A stretch of DNA of 64,000 nucleotides from Amnibacterium endophyticum. Lineage in GTDB: Bacteria > Actinomycetota > Actinomycetes > Actinomycetales > Microbacteriaceae. The translations under genes were made by a program, and so were the position numbers. Positions within the stretch are counted from its first letter, which is position 1; the number at the start of each line of letters is the position of its first letter. Of the stretch, positions 18,058 through 26,363 are shown one piece after another. Under the pieces are notes generated by a model that saw only the letters and a program-made list of their open reading frames with translations, ran no database searches and was not told the origin of the DNA. The stretch is from contig NZ_JBHUEA010000011.1 in NCBI RefSeq assembly GCF_042680685.1, positions 38,129 to 102,128 of the forward strand. Direction: 5' to 3'.

Positions 18058-19502
18058 CGGACACCGCACCGGCCGAGCTCGACGCCCTCCTCGATGCGGC
18101 GGTCGCCGCAGCCGCCGTGCTGCGCGACCGCCCGCTGACGGAGCGCGCCGCGTGGCTGCGCGCCGCCGCCGAGGCGCTCGACGCGGACGCGGAGGCGCTG
18201 CTGCCGCTGGCGGAGGAGGAGTCGCACCTCCCCCGCCCCCGCCTGACCGGCGAGCTGGCCCGGACGACGTTCCAGCTGCGGCTCTTCGCCGACGAGGTCG
18301 AGACCGGCGCCTTCCTCGATGCGGTGATCGACCACGCCGACCCCGACTGGGGCATGGGCCCGCGGCCGGACCTGCGTCGCATGCTCGTTCCGCTCGGCCC
18401 CGTGGCCGTGTGGGCGGCGAGCAACTTCCCGTTCGCGTTCTCGGTCGCGGGCGGCGACACGGCGTCCGCGCTCGCCGCAGGCTGCCCCGTCCTGCTCGTC
18501 GCGCATCCCGGCCACCCGCGGCTGTCGGAGCGCACCGCCCGCGTGCTCCGCGATGCGCTGACCGCCGCCGGCGCCCCGGACGGCGTGTTCGCCCTCGTCG
18601 AGGGCCAGGACGCCGGGCGCACGCTGATCCAGGACCCGCGGGTCACCGCGGGGGCGTTCACGGGTTCGCTGCGCGGCGGCCGCGCCCTCTTCGACCTCGC
18701 CGCCGGCCGGGAGGCGCCGATCCCCTTCTACGGCGAGCTCGGCAGCACGAACCCCGCCGTCGTGACCCGCGGCGCCGCGGGAGCGCGCGCGGCGGAGATC
18801 GCGGAGGGCTTCGCGGGCTCGATGAGCCTCGGCGTCGGCCAGTTCTGCACGAAGCCGGGCGTGCTGCTCGTTCCCGCGGGCTCCGAGGTGCCCGCGCTCG
18901 TCGCCGAGCGACTCGGCGCGATGGCGGGCGCACCGATGCTGAACGGACGCATCCGGGACGGATACGGGCAGGCGCTCGAGGCGCTCGCCGCCCACGAGGT
19001 GGTGGAGGTGCTCGCGGGCTCCGTCGACCCCGACGCGGACCCCGCCCCGACGCTGCTGCGCACGAGCGCCGCGGAGGTCGTGGCCGACCCGCGCCCGCTG
19101 ACGGCCGAGGTGTTCGGCCCCGCCGCACTCGTCGTGGAGTACGCGGACGACGCCGAGCTGCTCGACGCCGTCCGCGCCTTCGAGGGGCAGCTGACCGCGA
19201 CGGTGCACGGCGAGCCCGACGAGCAGGTCGTGCCCGCGCTGCTCGACACGCTGTCGGAGCGCGCCGGCCGCGTGCTCTGGGGCGGCTGGCCGACCGGGGT
19301 GACCGTGTCGTACGCGCAGCAGCACGGCGGCCCCTACCCGGCGACGACCGCGGTCGGCACGACGAGCGTCGGCACCGCGGCGATGGAGCGCTTCCTCCGC
19401 CCCGTCGCCTACCAGGGCCTCCCGGACGCCCTGCTGCCGCCGCCGCTGCGCGACGGCAACCCGTGGGCCGTCCCCCAGCGCATCGACGGCACCCGCCCCT
19501 GA
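18054..19502 (+). CDS. Aldehyde dehydrogenase, 2,5-dioxopentanoate (alpha-ketoglutarate semialdehyde) dehydrogenase
   Basis: A 482-residue NAD(P)+ aldehyde dehydrogenase. The catalytic Glu lies in FYGELGSTNP and the catalytic Cys in GQFCTKPG, both in the form typical of the KGSADH branch; WAASNFPFAFSVAGGDTASA is the cofactor-binding region. It oxidises 2,5-dioxopentanoate to 2-oxoglutarate, the last step of the Weimberg-type route. ATG overlaps the stop of the preceding gene. Last gene of the operon; a hairpin shared with the convergent operon follows. Confidence 0.9.
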   Translation: MTDTAPAELDALLDAAVAAAAVLRDRPLTERAAWLRAAAEALDADAEALLPLAEEESHLPRPRLTGELARTTFQLRLFADEVETGAFLDAVIDHADPDWGMGPRPDLRRMLVPLGPVAVWAASNFPFAFSVAGGDTASALAAGCPVLLVAHPGHPRLSERTARVLRDALTAAGAPDGVFALVEGQDAGRTLIQDPRVTAGAFTGSLRGGRALFDLAAGREAPIPFYGELGSTNPAVVTRGAAGARAAEIAEGFAGSMSLGVGQFCTKPGVLLVPAGSEVPALVAERLGAMAGAPMLNGRIRDGYGQALEALAAHEVVEVLAGSVDPDADPAPTLLRTSAAEVVADPRPLTAEVFGPAALVVEYADDAELLDAVRAFEGQLTATVHGEPDEQVVPALLDTLSERAGRVLWGGWPTGVTVSYAQQHGGPYPATTAVGTTSVGTAAMERFLRPVAYQGLPDALLPPPLRDGNPWAVPQRIDGTRP

Positions 19503-19523
19503 CCTCCCCGACCTCGCTCGTAT

Positions 19524-19568
19524 CGCGATTCGAGCCGCCTCGCAGCGATGCAGGCGGCTCGAATCGCG
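19524..19568. terminator. Bidirectional hairpin between convergent pentose operons
   Basis: 17-bp perfect arms (19524-19540 and 19552-19568) with an 11-nt loop; pairing continues outward with one mismatch. It sits between the stops of the dioxopentanoate dehydrogenase gene (+) and the lactonase gene (-), so it can end both transcripts. Confidence 0.8.
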
Positions 19569-19581
19569 CTACGAACAGGGG

Positions 19582-20442
19582 TCAGACGGCGGAGCGGTGC
19601 GGGTGGGCGCCGGTGACGCCCGGCTCGACCGCGAAGATCGAGCCCGCCTCGGGCTCGACCTCGCCCTCGGGCAGGCCGTCGCGCGAGGTCGTGATGTAGA
19701 GGGTGCGGAGGTCGGGGCCGCCGAACGTGCACGACGTCACGTTGCGGCAGGGCAGCTCGACGACCTCGGTCAGCGTGCCGTCCGGGTCGTAGCGGCGCAC
19801 CGCGCCGCCGCCCCAGAACGCGACCCAGAGCCCGTCCTCCTCGTCGATCGCCATCCCGTCTGACTGCCCCTCGCCGTCGGCGAACGAGACCACGGTCGAC
19901 CGGTCGCCGAAGGCCCCGGTCGCCCCGTCGAACGGGTAGCGCGAGATGCGGCCGGTCGGGGTGTCGCTGTAGAAGGCGGTAGCGCCGTCCGCCGACCACT
20001 GGAGCCCGTTCGAGATCGTCACCCCGGTCAGCGCGGCGGCCATGCCGCCCTCGGCGTCGAACCGCCAGAGGGTGCCCGCACCGGTCGTCACGTCGTAGGC
20101 CATCGTGCCGATGTAGAGCCGGCCCTGCGGGTCGCAGCCTCCCTCGTTCATCCGGATCGCGGGGTCGTCGAGGGCGTGGCGCTCGTCGCCGACCGGGCGC
20201 AGCTCGTCGTCGAGCCGCTGCAGCCCGTGCTCGCGGGCGAGCACCAGCCCGCCGTCGAGCCGGCGCCGCAGGACGGCCGCGACCCCGCCGTACTCGTGCC
20301 GCACCGGCTCGCCGTCGGCGCCGAGCTCGACGACCGCGCCGGCGAGCATGTCGACGGAGAGGAGCCGCTCGCGCTCCTCGTCCCAGAACGGACCCTCCCC
20401 GTGGAAGGCCACCACGTCCGTCACCCTGGTCAACGCGGTCAC
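19582..20442 (-). CDS. SMP-30/gluconolactonase family lactonase
   Basis: A 286-residue six-bladed propeller lactonase. Typical motifs: EGPFWDE at the N-terminus (metal-binding Glu), IRMNEGGCDPQGRLYIGTM, TISNGLQWS (Asn ligand) and QSDGMAIDEEDGLWVA (Asp ligand). Expected to open pentono- or aldonolactones. GTG at 20442 overlaps the stop of the SDR gene, with GGAGGG close upstream; GTG at 20448 is an alternative. Directly follows the SDR sugar dehydrogenase, giving the first two steps of an oxidative pentose route. Last gene of a ten-gene leftward operon. Confidence 0.9.
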   Translation of the reverse strand: MTALTRVTDVVAFHGEGPFWDEERERLLSVDMLAGAVVELGADGEPVRHEYGGVAAVLRRRLDGGLVLAREHGLQRLDDELRPVGDERHALDDPAIRMNEGGCDPQGRLYIGTMAYDVTTGAGTLWRFDAEGGMAAALTGVTISNGLQWSADGATAFYSDTPTGRISRYPFDGATGAFGDRSTVVSFADGEGQSDGMAIDEEDGLWVAFWGGGAVRRYDPDGTLTEVVELPCRNVTSCTFGGPDLRTLYITTSRDGLPEGEVEPEAGSIFAVEPGVTGAHPHRSAV

Positions 20443-21212
20443 ATCCACCCTCCGTCCACGACCCACTGCTGCGCGGTGCAGGATCGCGAGTCGTCGGCAG
20501 CCAACCACAGCAGCATGCGAGCCACGTCGTCGGGCATCAGGTGCTGCGGGAGGCACTGGTTGCGCGCGATCGACTCCTCCGCCTCGGGCGTCACCCAGTC
20601 GGCGAGCTGCCGCTCCGTCATGATCCAGCCGGGGATGATGCAGTTCACCCGGATCGCCCACGGCCCGTACTCGCGGGCGAGGGTGCGGGTGAGCCCCTCG
20701 ACCCCCGCCTTCGCGGTGATGTAGCCGGGCAGGTCCATCAGGTCGATGTGCGCGCTGATCGAGCCGAGGTTCACGATGGAGCCGCCGCCCGCGTCGCGCA
20801 TGCCGGGTGCGACCGCCTGGGCGGCGAAGAAGTGGTGGCGCACGTTCACCGCCATCCGGTCGTCCCAGAGCGCCTCGTCCATCTCGGCGACCTTGTCGCG
20901 GTGGTCGTTCGCCGCGTTGTTCACGAGCACGCGGATGACGCCCAGCTCGCCGGCGACCCGGCCGATCGCGGCCCGCAGCGCGGGCACGTCGCGGACGTCG
21001 CACTCGAGGAAGCGGACCTCGGCGCCGCCCGCCGCCAGGCGCTGCTCGAGGGCCCGGCCGCGCTCGACGTCGAGGTCGACGAAGCCGACCCGCGCTCCCT
21101 GCCCGGCGAGCTGCTCGACGAACTCGGCGCCGAGGCCGGACGCGCCGCCGCTGACGAAGGCGGTGCGCCCGGCGAGGCTCGGGTAGGTCGCCCAGCCCCC
21201 CTCGGCGCTCAT
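20439..21212 (-). CDS. SDR sugar dehydrogenase, D-xylose 1-dehydrogenase-like
   Basis: A 257-residue short-chain dehydrogenase. Cofactor motif SGGASGLG, NNAAND, catalytic Ser in GSIS and YITAK (Tyr-x3-Lys). Several features recall Caulobacter xylose dehydrogenase (XylB) as I remember it: the YPSLAG start, NDHRDKVAEM, MAVNVRHHFFAAQAVAPGM, TPEAE and QCL near the C-terminus. Expected reaction: aldopentose to aldonolactone with NAD(P)+. ATG overlaps the upstream aldo/keto reductase stop. The lactonase that follows fits this product. Substrate (D-xylose or L-arabinose) is inferred from context. Confidence 0.87.
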   Translation of the reverse strand: MSAEGGWATYPSLAGRTAFVSGGASGLGAEFVEQLAGQGARVGFVDLDVERGRALEQRLAAGGAEVRFLECDVRDVPALRAAIGRVAGELGVIRVLVNNAANDHRDKVAEMDEALWDDRMAVNVRHHFFAAQAVAPGMRDAGGGSIVNLGSISAHIDLMDLPGYITAKAGVEGLTRTLAREYGPWAIRVNCIIPGWIMTERQLADWVTPEAEESIARNQCLPQHLMPDDVARMLLWLAADDSRSCTAQQWVVDGGWM

Positions 21213-22162
21213 GCGGGCAGGACGGAGCCGGCCGGCGCGAGCGCGTCGAGCTCGGCCCAGAGGCCGTCCGGGATCGGGACCTGCGCCAGCCGCACGGTCG
21301 CCTCGATCCGCTCCGGCGACGACATCCCGACCACGGTCGAGTGGATCGACGGGGAGCGCATCGAGAACTGCAGCGCGGCGGCCGCGAGCGGCACCCCGGC
21401 CTCGTCGCACGCCCGGGCCATCGCGCGGGCCGCATCGGCGAACACGTCCCCGCGCTCGCCGTAGGCGTACTTCGACTGCACGTCCGGGCCCTTCACCAGC
21501 ATCCCGCCGCCGTACGGCGCGGCGTTCAGCACGCCGATCCCGGCGGCGGCCGCGCGCTCGAACAGCGGCCCGGCGGAGCGGTCGAGCAGCGTGTACCGGT
21601 TGTGGTTCAGCACGACGTCGAACGCGCCGGTGTCGAGGTAGCGCTGCATGAGGTCGACCGGGCCGCCCGCGACGCCGAGCGCGTCGACGAGGCCCTCCTC
21701 GCGCAGCCGCACGAGCGCCTCCACCGGCCCGCCCGGTGCGACGCCGTCCTCGAAGGCGATCCGCTCGGGGTCGTGCAGGTGCAGCAGCGGCACCCGGTCG
21801 ACGCCGAGCCGCTCGAGGCTCTCCTCGAACGAGCGCCGCACCCGGTCCCCCGAGAAGTCCTCGGAGCCGGGCGCCGGGTCGGCCTTCGTCGCGAGCACGA
21901 CGCCGTCGGGCACCCCGCCGGCGCGGCGCACGGCGATCCCGATCCGCTGCTCCGCCTCACCGTGCTCGCCGTACCCGTTGGAGGTGTCGACGAACGTGAG
22001 CGGGCCGGCGAATGCGGCCTCGACGGTCGCGACCGCGCGCTCCTCGGGCACCTCGTACCCGTAGAGGAACGCCATCGACGCGAGCGGGCTGGTGCCGACG
22101 CAGATCGACGGGACCGCGATGCCCGTGCGGCCGAGCGGGCGCGGGTCGAGCCCGGGCGTCAC
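21209..22162 (-). CDS. Aldo/keto reductase, aldose 1-dehydrogenase-like
   Basis: A 317-residue aldo/keto reductase. Starts LGRTGIAVPSICVGTSPLA; catalytic Tyr in DTSNGYG, Lys in LATKADP, His in LLHLHDPE; C-terminal NADP pocket STVVGMSSPERI. The spacing and HLHDPE motif are those of the L-fucose/D-threo-aldose 1-dehydrogenase group, and a paralogue with the same motifs is at 30756-31727. GTG at 22162 overlaps the preceding epimerase stop (GTGA). Probably oxidises free aldoses to lactones, feeding the lactonase two genes downstream. Confidence 0.85.
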   Translation of the reverse strand: MTPGLDPRPLGRTGIAVPSICVGTSPLASMAFLYGYEVPEERAVATVEAAFAGPLTFVDTSNGYGEHGEAEQRIGIAVRRAGGVPDGVVLATKADPAPGSEDFSGDRVRRSFEESLERLGVDRVPLLHLHDPERIAFEDGVAPGGPVEALVRLREEGLVDALGVAGGPVDLMQRYLDTGAFDVVLNHNRYTLLDRSAGPLFERAAAAGIGVLNAAPYGGGMLVKGPDVQSKYAYGERGDVFADAARAMARACDEAGVPLAAAALQFSMRSPSIHSTVVGMSSPERIEATVRLAQVPIPDGLWAELDALAPAGSVLPA

Positions 22163-23217
22163 GCCTGCACCGCCGCGGGCGCGTGCGCCTCGAACACCTC
22201 GCGGCTCGCGTGGTACGCCGTCACGAGGCGCTCGAGCACGGCGTCGGTCGTCGGGTCCGCCGCGGTCTGCTCGGGGTGCGCCTCCCGCCAGGCCAGCAGC
22301 CGGCGGATCGCCCGGTGGAAGGTGAGGCGCTGTCCGAAGGCCGGTACGAAGCGCTTGATCTTGCTGTTGTCGAACACCGCGCTGTGGGACAGGTCGCCGA
22401 CGAGCAGCTCGGACCAGAACCAGTCCGGCGCCACCACCGGGTACAGCTCGCTCGGCACGTGGACGAGCTTCGCGGGGACCCCGAGCGCGTCGGCGATCGC
22501 GGTGTGGACCTGGTCCCAGGTCCACACGTCGTCGCCCGTGATGTGGAAGGTCTCCCCGATCGCGCGCGGGTTGCCGAGCAGCCCGACGAGCCCGACCGCG
22601 AAGTCCTCCGCGTGCGTGAGCGTCCAGAGCGAGGTGCCGTCGCCGTGCACGGGCACCTCGGCGCCCCGGGCGATCCGGTCGATCACGGTCCAGTCCCCCG
22701 CGAGCGGCGGGTTCGCGTCGTCGTAGGTGTGCGACGGGCGCACGATCGTCATCGGGAAGCCGTGCTCCGCGAACGCCTCGTGCATCACGTCCTCCGCCCG
22801 TAGCTTCGCCCGCGCGTAGGAAAGGAAGCGGTTGTGCGTCGGCGTCGACTCGGTGATCGGCGTCTGCAGCACCGGCTTGCCGTACACGGACGCCGAGGAG
22901 ATGTACACGTACTGGCGGGTCAGCGGCCCGAGCACGCGCACGGCGCGCTCCGCGTCCTCCCGGTCGTAGGAGAGGAAGTTCACGATCGCGTCGAACGAGC
23001 GGCCCTCGAGCGCCGCGGTGAGCGACGCCTCGTCCGTCACGTCGCCGGTGATCGACTCGACGCCGTCCGGGAGCGTGCGCCCCTTGGCGTTGTTGCCGCG
23101 GTTCAGCACCGCCACCCGCATGCCGCTCTCCACGGAGAGCCGCACGCACGAGGCGCTGATGGTGCCCGTGCCTCCGATGTAGAGGACGGACAGCGCCGCC
23201 TCGTCCCGCTCCAGCAT
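22159..23217 (-). CDS. NAD-dependent epimerase/dehydratase (extended SDR)
   Basis: A 352-residue extended-SDR protein. Rossmann motif YIGGTGTIS near the N-terminus, catalytic YARAK at about residue 133, VRPSHTYDD substrate loop and HITGDDVWTWDQV at the end of the cofactor domain. It resembles NAD epimerases found in carbohydrate operons whose substrates are mostly unknown. ATG at 23217 is preceded by GGAAGGCAGGACC. Lies between the propeller protein and the aldo/keto reductase in the ten-gene operon. Confidence 0.8.
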   Translation of the reverse strand: MLERDEAALSVLYIGGTGTISASCVRLSVESGMRVAVLNRGNNAKGRTLPDGVESITGDVTDEASLTAALEGRSFDAIVNFLSYDREDAERAVRVLGPLTRQYVYISSASVYGKPVLQTPITESTPTHNRFLSYARAKLRAEDVMHEAFAEHGFPMTIVRPSHTYDDANPPLAGDWTVIDRIARGAEVPVHGDGTSLWTLTHAEDFAVGLVGLLGNPRAIGETFHITGDDVWTWDQVHTAIADALGVPAKLVHVPSELYPVVAPDWFWSELLVGDLSHSAVFDNSKIKRFVPAFGQRLTFHRAIRRLLAWREAHPEQTAADPTTDAVLERLVTAYHASREVFEAHAPAAVQA

Positions 23218-23294
23218 GGTCCTGCCTTCCTGCCGGGCACCCGCCCGGCGTCTGCTCGCGGCCCCGACGCCCGAGGCCGCCTGCTCGTGGGGCC

Positions 23295-24173
23295 TCAGCC
23301 CTCGATCGGGTACGACACGTAGGCGAAGCGCCGCGAGTCCGGAGCCCAGCTGTTCACGTTGATCGTGCCCTGGCCGCCCGGGATCCGGATGCGCTCGCGG
23401 GGGGCGCTCCAGTCGTCCACGTCGACCACGACGAGGGCGACGTCCCTGTCGGCGGGGTGGCCGAGCGTGCCGGCCGGGAACTCGATGTAGACGGCCGTGC
23501 GACCGTCCGGCGACAGGTGCGGGAACCAGTCGACGGTCCCGCTCGTGACGAGCCGCTCGACCTCGCCGCCGCCGTCGGGCACGCGCGCCAGCTGGGCGTG
23601 GCCGGGCTCGCTCGCCCACCGCTCGGTGTTGAAGTAGAGCCAGGCGCCGTCCGGCGACCACTCCGGGCCGTCGATGTGCCCCTCGCCCGTGTCGACGATC
23701 TCGGAGTCCCCGCCGTCGGCGCCGATCACCGCGAGGCGGCCCGGCTCGTCGAACGAGGCCATGCGCACGTAGGCGAGGCGCCGCCCGTCCGGCGAGACGC
23801 CGTGCAGGAAGTGCCAGACGCCCTCGTCCCGGGTGACGCGGTGCGCATGGCCGCCGCCGATCGGCGCGCGGTGGATGTGGCCGTCCATCGCGGAGAGGAA
23901 CAGGTGCTGCCCGTCCGGGTCGAGCACGTGATCGTTGTTGATCTCGGGCAGGTCCTCGTGCGCGATGCGCTCGGGCTCCGCGCCCGCCTCCGGCGCGAGC
24001 GACAGCAGCACCCCGTCGCCGTTCAGCAGCAGGCGCGAGCCGTCCGCCGACCAGTTCGGCGCCTCGAGCAGCACGTCCGCGCTCTCGTGCACCACGACGT
24101 CCTCGCCGGTGACCGCGTCGTGGACGTGCACCCGGGCGCGCTGCCCCGGCTTCAGCGTGCGGAAGTGGGCCAC
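23295..24173 (-). CDS. TolB-like/oligogalacturonate-lyase-type beta-propeller protein
   Basis: A 292-residue WD40-like propeller with repeated blades of the SPDG type: NWSADGSRLLL, VLDPDGQHLFL, GVSPDGRRLAYV, EWSPDGAWLYF and HLSPDGRTAVYI. No signal peptide, so probably cytoplasmic. Such proteins are related to oligogalacturonate lyase and TolB and often sit in pectin or hemicellulose operons. GTG at 24173 lies one base after the tautomerase stop. Enzyme activity is not certain; a sugar-acid lyase or isomerase role is possible. Confidence 0.72.
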   Translation of the reverse strand: MAHFRTLKPGQRARVHVHDAVTGEDVVVHESADVLLEAPNWSADGSRLLLNGDGVLLSLAPEAGAEPERIAHEDLPEINNDHVLDPDGQHLFLSAMDGHIHRAPIGGGHAHRVTRDEGVWHFLHGVSPDGRRLAYVRMASFDEPGRLAVIGADGGDSEIVDTGEGHIDGPEWSPDGAWLYFNTERWASEPGHAQLARVPDGGGEVERLVTSGTVDWFPHLSPDGRTAVYIEFPAGTLGHPADRDVALVVVDVDDWSAPRERIRIPGGQGTINVNSWAPDSRRFAYVSYPIEG

Positions 24174-24174
24174 C

Positions 24175-24555
24175 TCAGCCCTCGGCCGCGACGTGCTCGG
24201 CGGTGGCGAGCGGGTACCAGGCGGCGCCGTGCACCTCGAGGAAGTCGAGCATCACGTCGTCGCGCTTCACCCCGACCTTCTCGAGCTCGTCGACGATGCC
24301 CGCCATGCCGGCCTGCTTCTGCTCGTCGGTGTAGCCGACCTGCGCCAGCAGCTCGATGAAGATGATGTCGTCGCGCTGGACGCCCGGGAAGGTCCGGTTG
24401 AAGACGAGCTCGCCCGGCTGGTGCAGGCGGAAGCTCTGGAACAGGTCCCACTCGGGCATCTCGAGGCCCTTCACCATGCCGGCGAGGATCGCGCGGCTGT
24501 ACTCCTCGAGGTGCGGGCGGTGGTGCTCGTGCAGATCGATCCGGGCGTGCGGCAT
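24175..24555 (-). CDS. Tautomerase-superfamily protein
   Basis: A 126-residue protein beginning MPHARIDLHEHH. Pro2, which becomes the N-terminal catalytic proline after Met removal, is the hallmark of 4-oxalocrotonate-tautomerase-like enzymes; the length and the internal duplication of a beta-alpha-beta unit (IIFIELLAQVGYTDEQK) fit the two-unit Tautomerase_2 branch. Its place between sugar importer genes and sugar-acid enzymes suggests tautomerisation of a keto-sugar acid. Substrate unknown. Confidence 0.75.
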   Translation of the reverse strand: MPHARIDLHEHHRPHLEEYSRAILAGMVKGLEMPEWDLFQSFRLHQPGELVFNRTFPGVQRDDIIFIELLAQVGYTDEQKQAGMAGIVDELEKVGVKRDDVMLDFLEVHGAAWYPLATAEHVAAEG

Positions 24556-24594
24556 GGCGGTCCTTCCGTCAGGGGTGGTTCGGGGTCGATGCGG

Positions 24595-25383
24595 CTACTT
24601 CAGCGCGCCGGCCGCGAGGCCGCGCTCGAAGAACCGCTGCAGGAAGATGTAGGCGATCACGACGGGCAGCCCGGTGAGGACGGCCGCGGCGAGCACCTTG
24701 GTCTGGTCGTTGTTGTACTGGCCGACGAAGAACGACGGCACCAGCGTGATCGTCTGCTGGTCGGGGGTCTGCAGGAACAGCAGGGCGAGCAGGAACTCGT
24801 TCCACGAGTTGATGAAGACGAGCACCAGCACCGCCGCCATGATCGGCCGGGTCAGCGGCAGCAGCACGCTCCAGAAGACACGGATCACCCGTGCCCCGTC
24901 GACGCGGGCCGCCTCGATCAGCTCGCTCGGCACCCCGTCGACGAAGTTCCGGGCGAGCAGGGTCGTGAACGGGATCTGCAGGGCGGCGACCGGGATGATC
25001 ACGGCCCAGAGCGTGTTGTAGGCGCCGATGCGCGTGATGGTCGCGAACAGCGGCGCGATCAGCACCACCCCGGGCAGGGTGAGGCAGATCAGCAGCAGCC
25101 AGAACCACACCTCCTTGAACCGGATGTGCAGCTTGGAGAAGCCGAACGCCGCCGTCATGGTGCAGGCCATCACGATGACGATGACCGCCGCCGAGATCAG
25201 CGCGCTGTTGATGAAGAACTTCGGCAGCACCGGCAGCGACAGCACGGTCGCGTAGTTGCCCCAGCCGAGCCCCTCCAGCGAGCCCGCCACCATCGCGTAG
25301 AGCGGGAAGACGAACGGCACCACGAGCACCGTGAGCAGGATCTGCAGCCCGATGCGGGTCCGCAGGCGTCGCGTCTCGAACAT
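24595..25383 (-). CDS. Sugar ABC transporter permease (MalG type)
   Basis: A 262-residue membrane protein with six predicted segments (first: IGLQILLTVLVVPFVFPLYA) and an EAA loop SELIEAARVDGARVIRVFWS. ATG at 25383 overlaps the stop of the upstream permease gene (ATGA). Together with 25383-26321 and the binding protein at 26364-27743 it makes the second CUT1 importer of the window. No ATPase is encoded in the operon. Confidence 0.9.
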   Translation of the reverse strand: MFETRRLRTRIGLQILLTVLVVPFVFPLYAMVAGSLEGLGWGNYATVLSLPVLPKFFINSALISAAVIVIVMACTMTAAFGFSKLHIRFKEVWFWLLLICLTLPGVVLIAPLFATITRIGAYNTLWAVIIPVAALQIPFTTLLARNFVDGVPSELIEAARVDGARVIRVFWSVLLPLTRPIMAAVLVLVFINSWNEFLLALLFLQTPDQQTITLVPSFFVGQYNNDQTKVLAAAVLTGLPVVIAYIFLQRFFERGLAAGALK

Positions 25384-26321
25384 CAGGCGCTCCCCTCCTT
25401 CCGGCGCGAGCCGACCTGGATCAGCACCGCGGTGCCGACGGCGAGGACGAGCAGGACGATCGAGAACGCGGCGCCGAGCCCGACGTCCGAGAACCCGACG
25501 CTGATCCGGTAGATCCGCGTGCCGAGGAACTCGGTGGCGTAGGTCGGCCCGCCGCCCGTGATGAGGAACGGGATGTCGAAGGTCTTCAGCGAGCCGATGG
25601 CGGACAGGATCGCGATCGCGACGGTCGTGCCGCGCACGGACGGCCAGACGATCGAGGTGACCACCCGCAGGTCGCCCGCCCCGTCGATGCGCGCCGCCTC
25701 CACCATCTCCGGCGAGATCTGCCCGATCGCGGCGAAGTAGAGGATGAAGACGATGCCCGTCGACTGCCAGATCTGCACCGACATGATGATGATCAGCGCG
25801 ATCGTGCCGTTCGCGAACCAGGGCTGCGTGAAGGCGCCGAGCCCGACGCCGTCGAGCAGCTGGTTCAGGGTGCCGCCCGGGGCGTAGATCTGCCGGAAGA
25901 CCGGCGCCGTGGTCGCCGGGGCGAGCACGACCGGGATGAAGATCAGCACCTTGTAGAGCGTCTTCGCGTACAGCCGCGAGTGCAGCAGGCAGGCGAGCAC
26001 GATGCCGAGCGCCACCTGCACGGTGAAGGTGACGACGTAGAAGGCCGCGGTGTTGCCGAGGGCCCGCCAGAAGATCGGGTCCTGGAACATCTGCACGTAG
26101 TTCGCGAGGCCGATCTGGCGCTGCAGCGGGGACGCGCCGTCCCAGTCGAGCGTCGAGAGGTAGCCCGTGTAGCCGATGCAGTAGTAGAGGACGCCCACCG
26201 AGACGACGAGCGCCGGCAGGATCCAGGGCAGGCCGGGGGTGCGGTAGAGACCGCGCCGGCGGCGCGACGACCTCTCGGTCGCCACGCCGGCCGGGTTGTT
26301 GGTCGGAGCCGTCGTCGTCAT
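25383..26321 (-). CDS. Sugar ABC transporter permease (MalF type)
   Basis: A 312-residue permease with a basic N-terminal tail (RSSRRRRGLYRTPG), a first membrane segment WILPALVVSVGVLYYCIGY and an EAA loop PEMVEAARIDGAGDLRVV. Starts 42 nt after the binding-protein stop and is translationally coupled to the following permease. Channel half of the second CUT1 importer. Confidence 0.9.
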   Translation of the reverse strand: MTTTAPTNNPAGVATERSSRRRRGLYRTPGLPWILPALVVSVGVLYYCIGYTGYLSTLDWDGASPLQRQIGLANYVQMFQDPIFWRALGNTAAFYVVTFTVQVALGIVLACLLHSRLYAKTLYKVLIFIPVVLAPATTAPVFRQIYAPGGTLNQLLDGVGLGAFTQPWFANGTIALIIIMSVQIWQSTGIVFILYFAAIGQISPEMVEAARIDGAGDLRVVTSIVWPSVRGTTVAIAILSAIGSLKTFDIPFLITGGGPTYATEFLGTRIYRISVGFSDVGLGAAFSIVLLVLAVGTAVLIQVGSRRKEGSA

Positions 26322-26363
26322 GAGCGACGGCTCCGCGCGGCGGACCTCGTCCGGGTCACCGGG

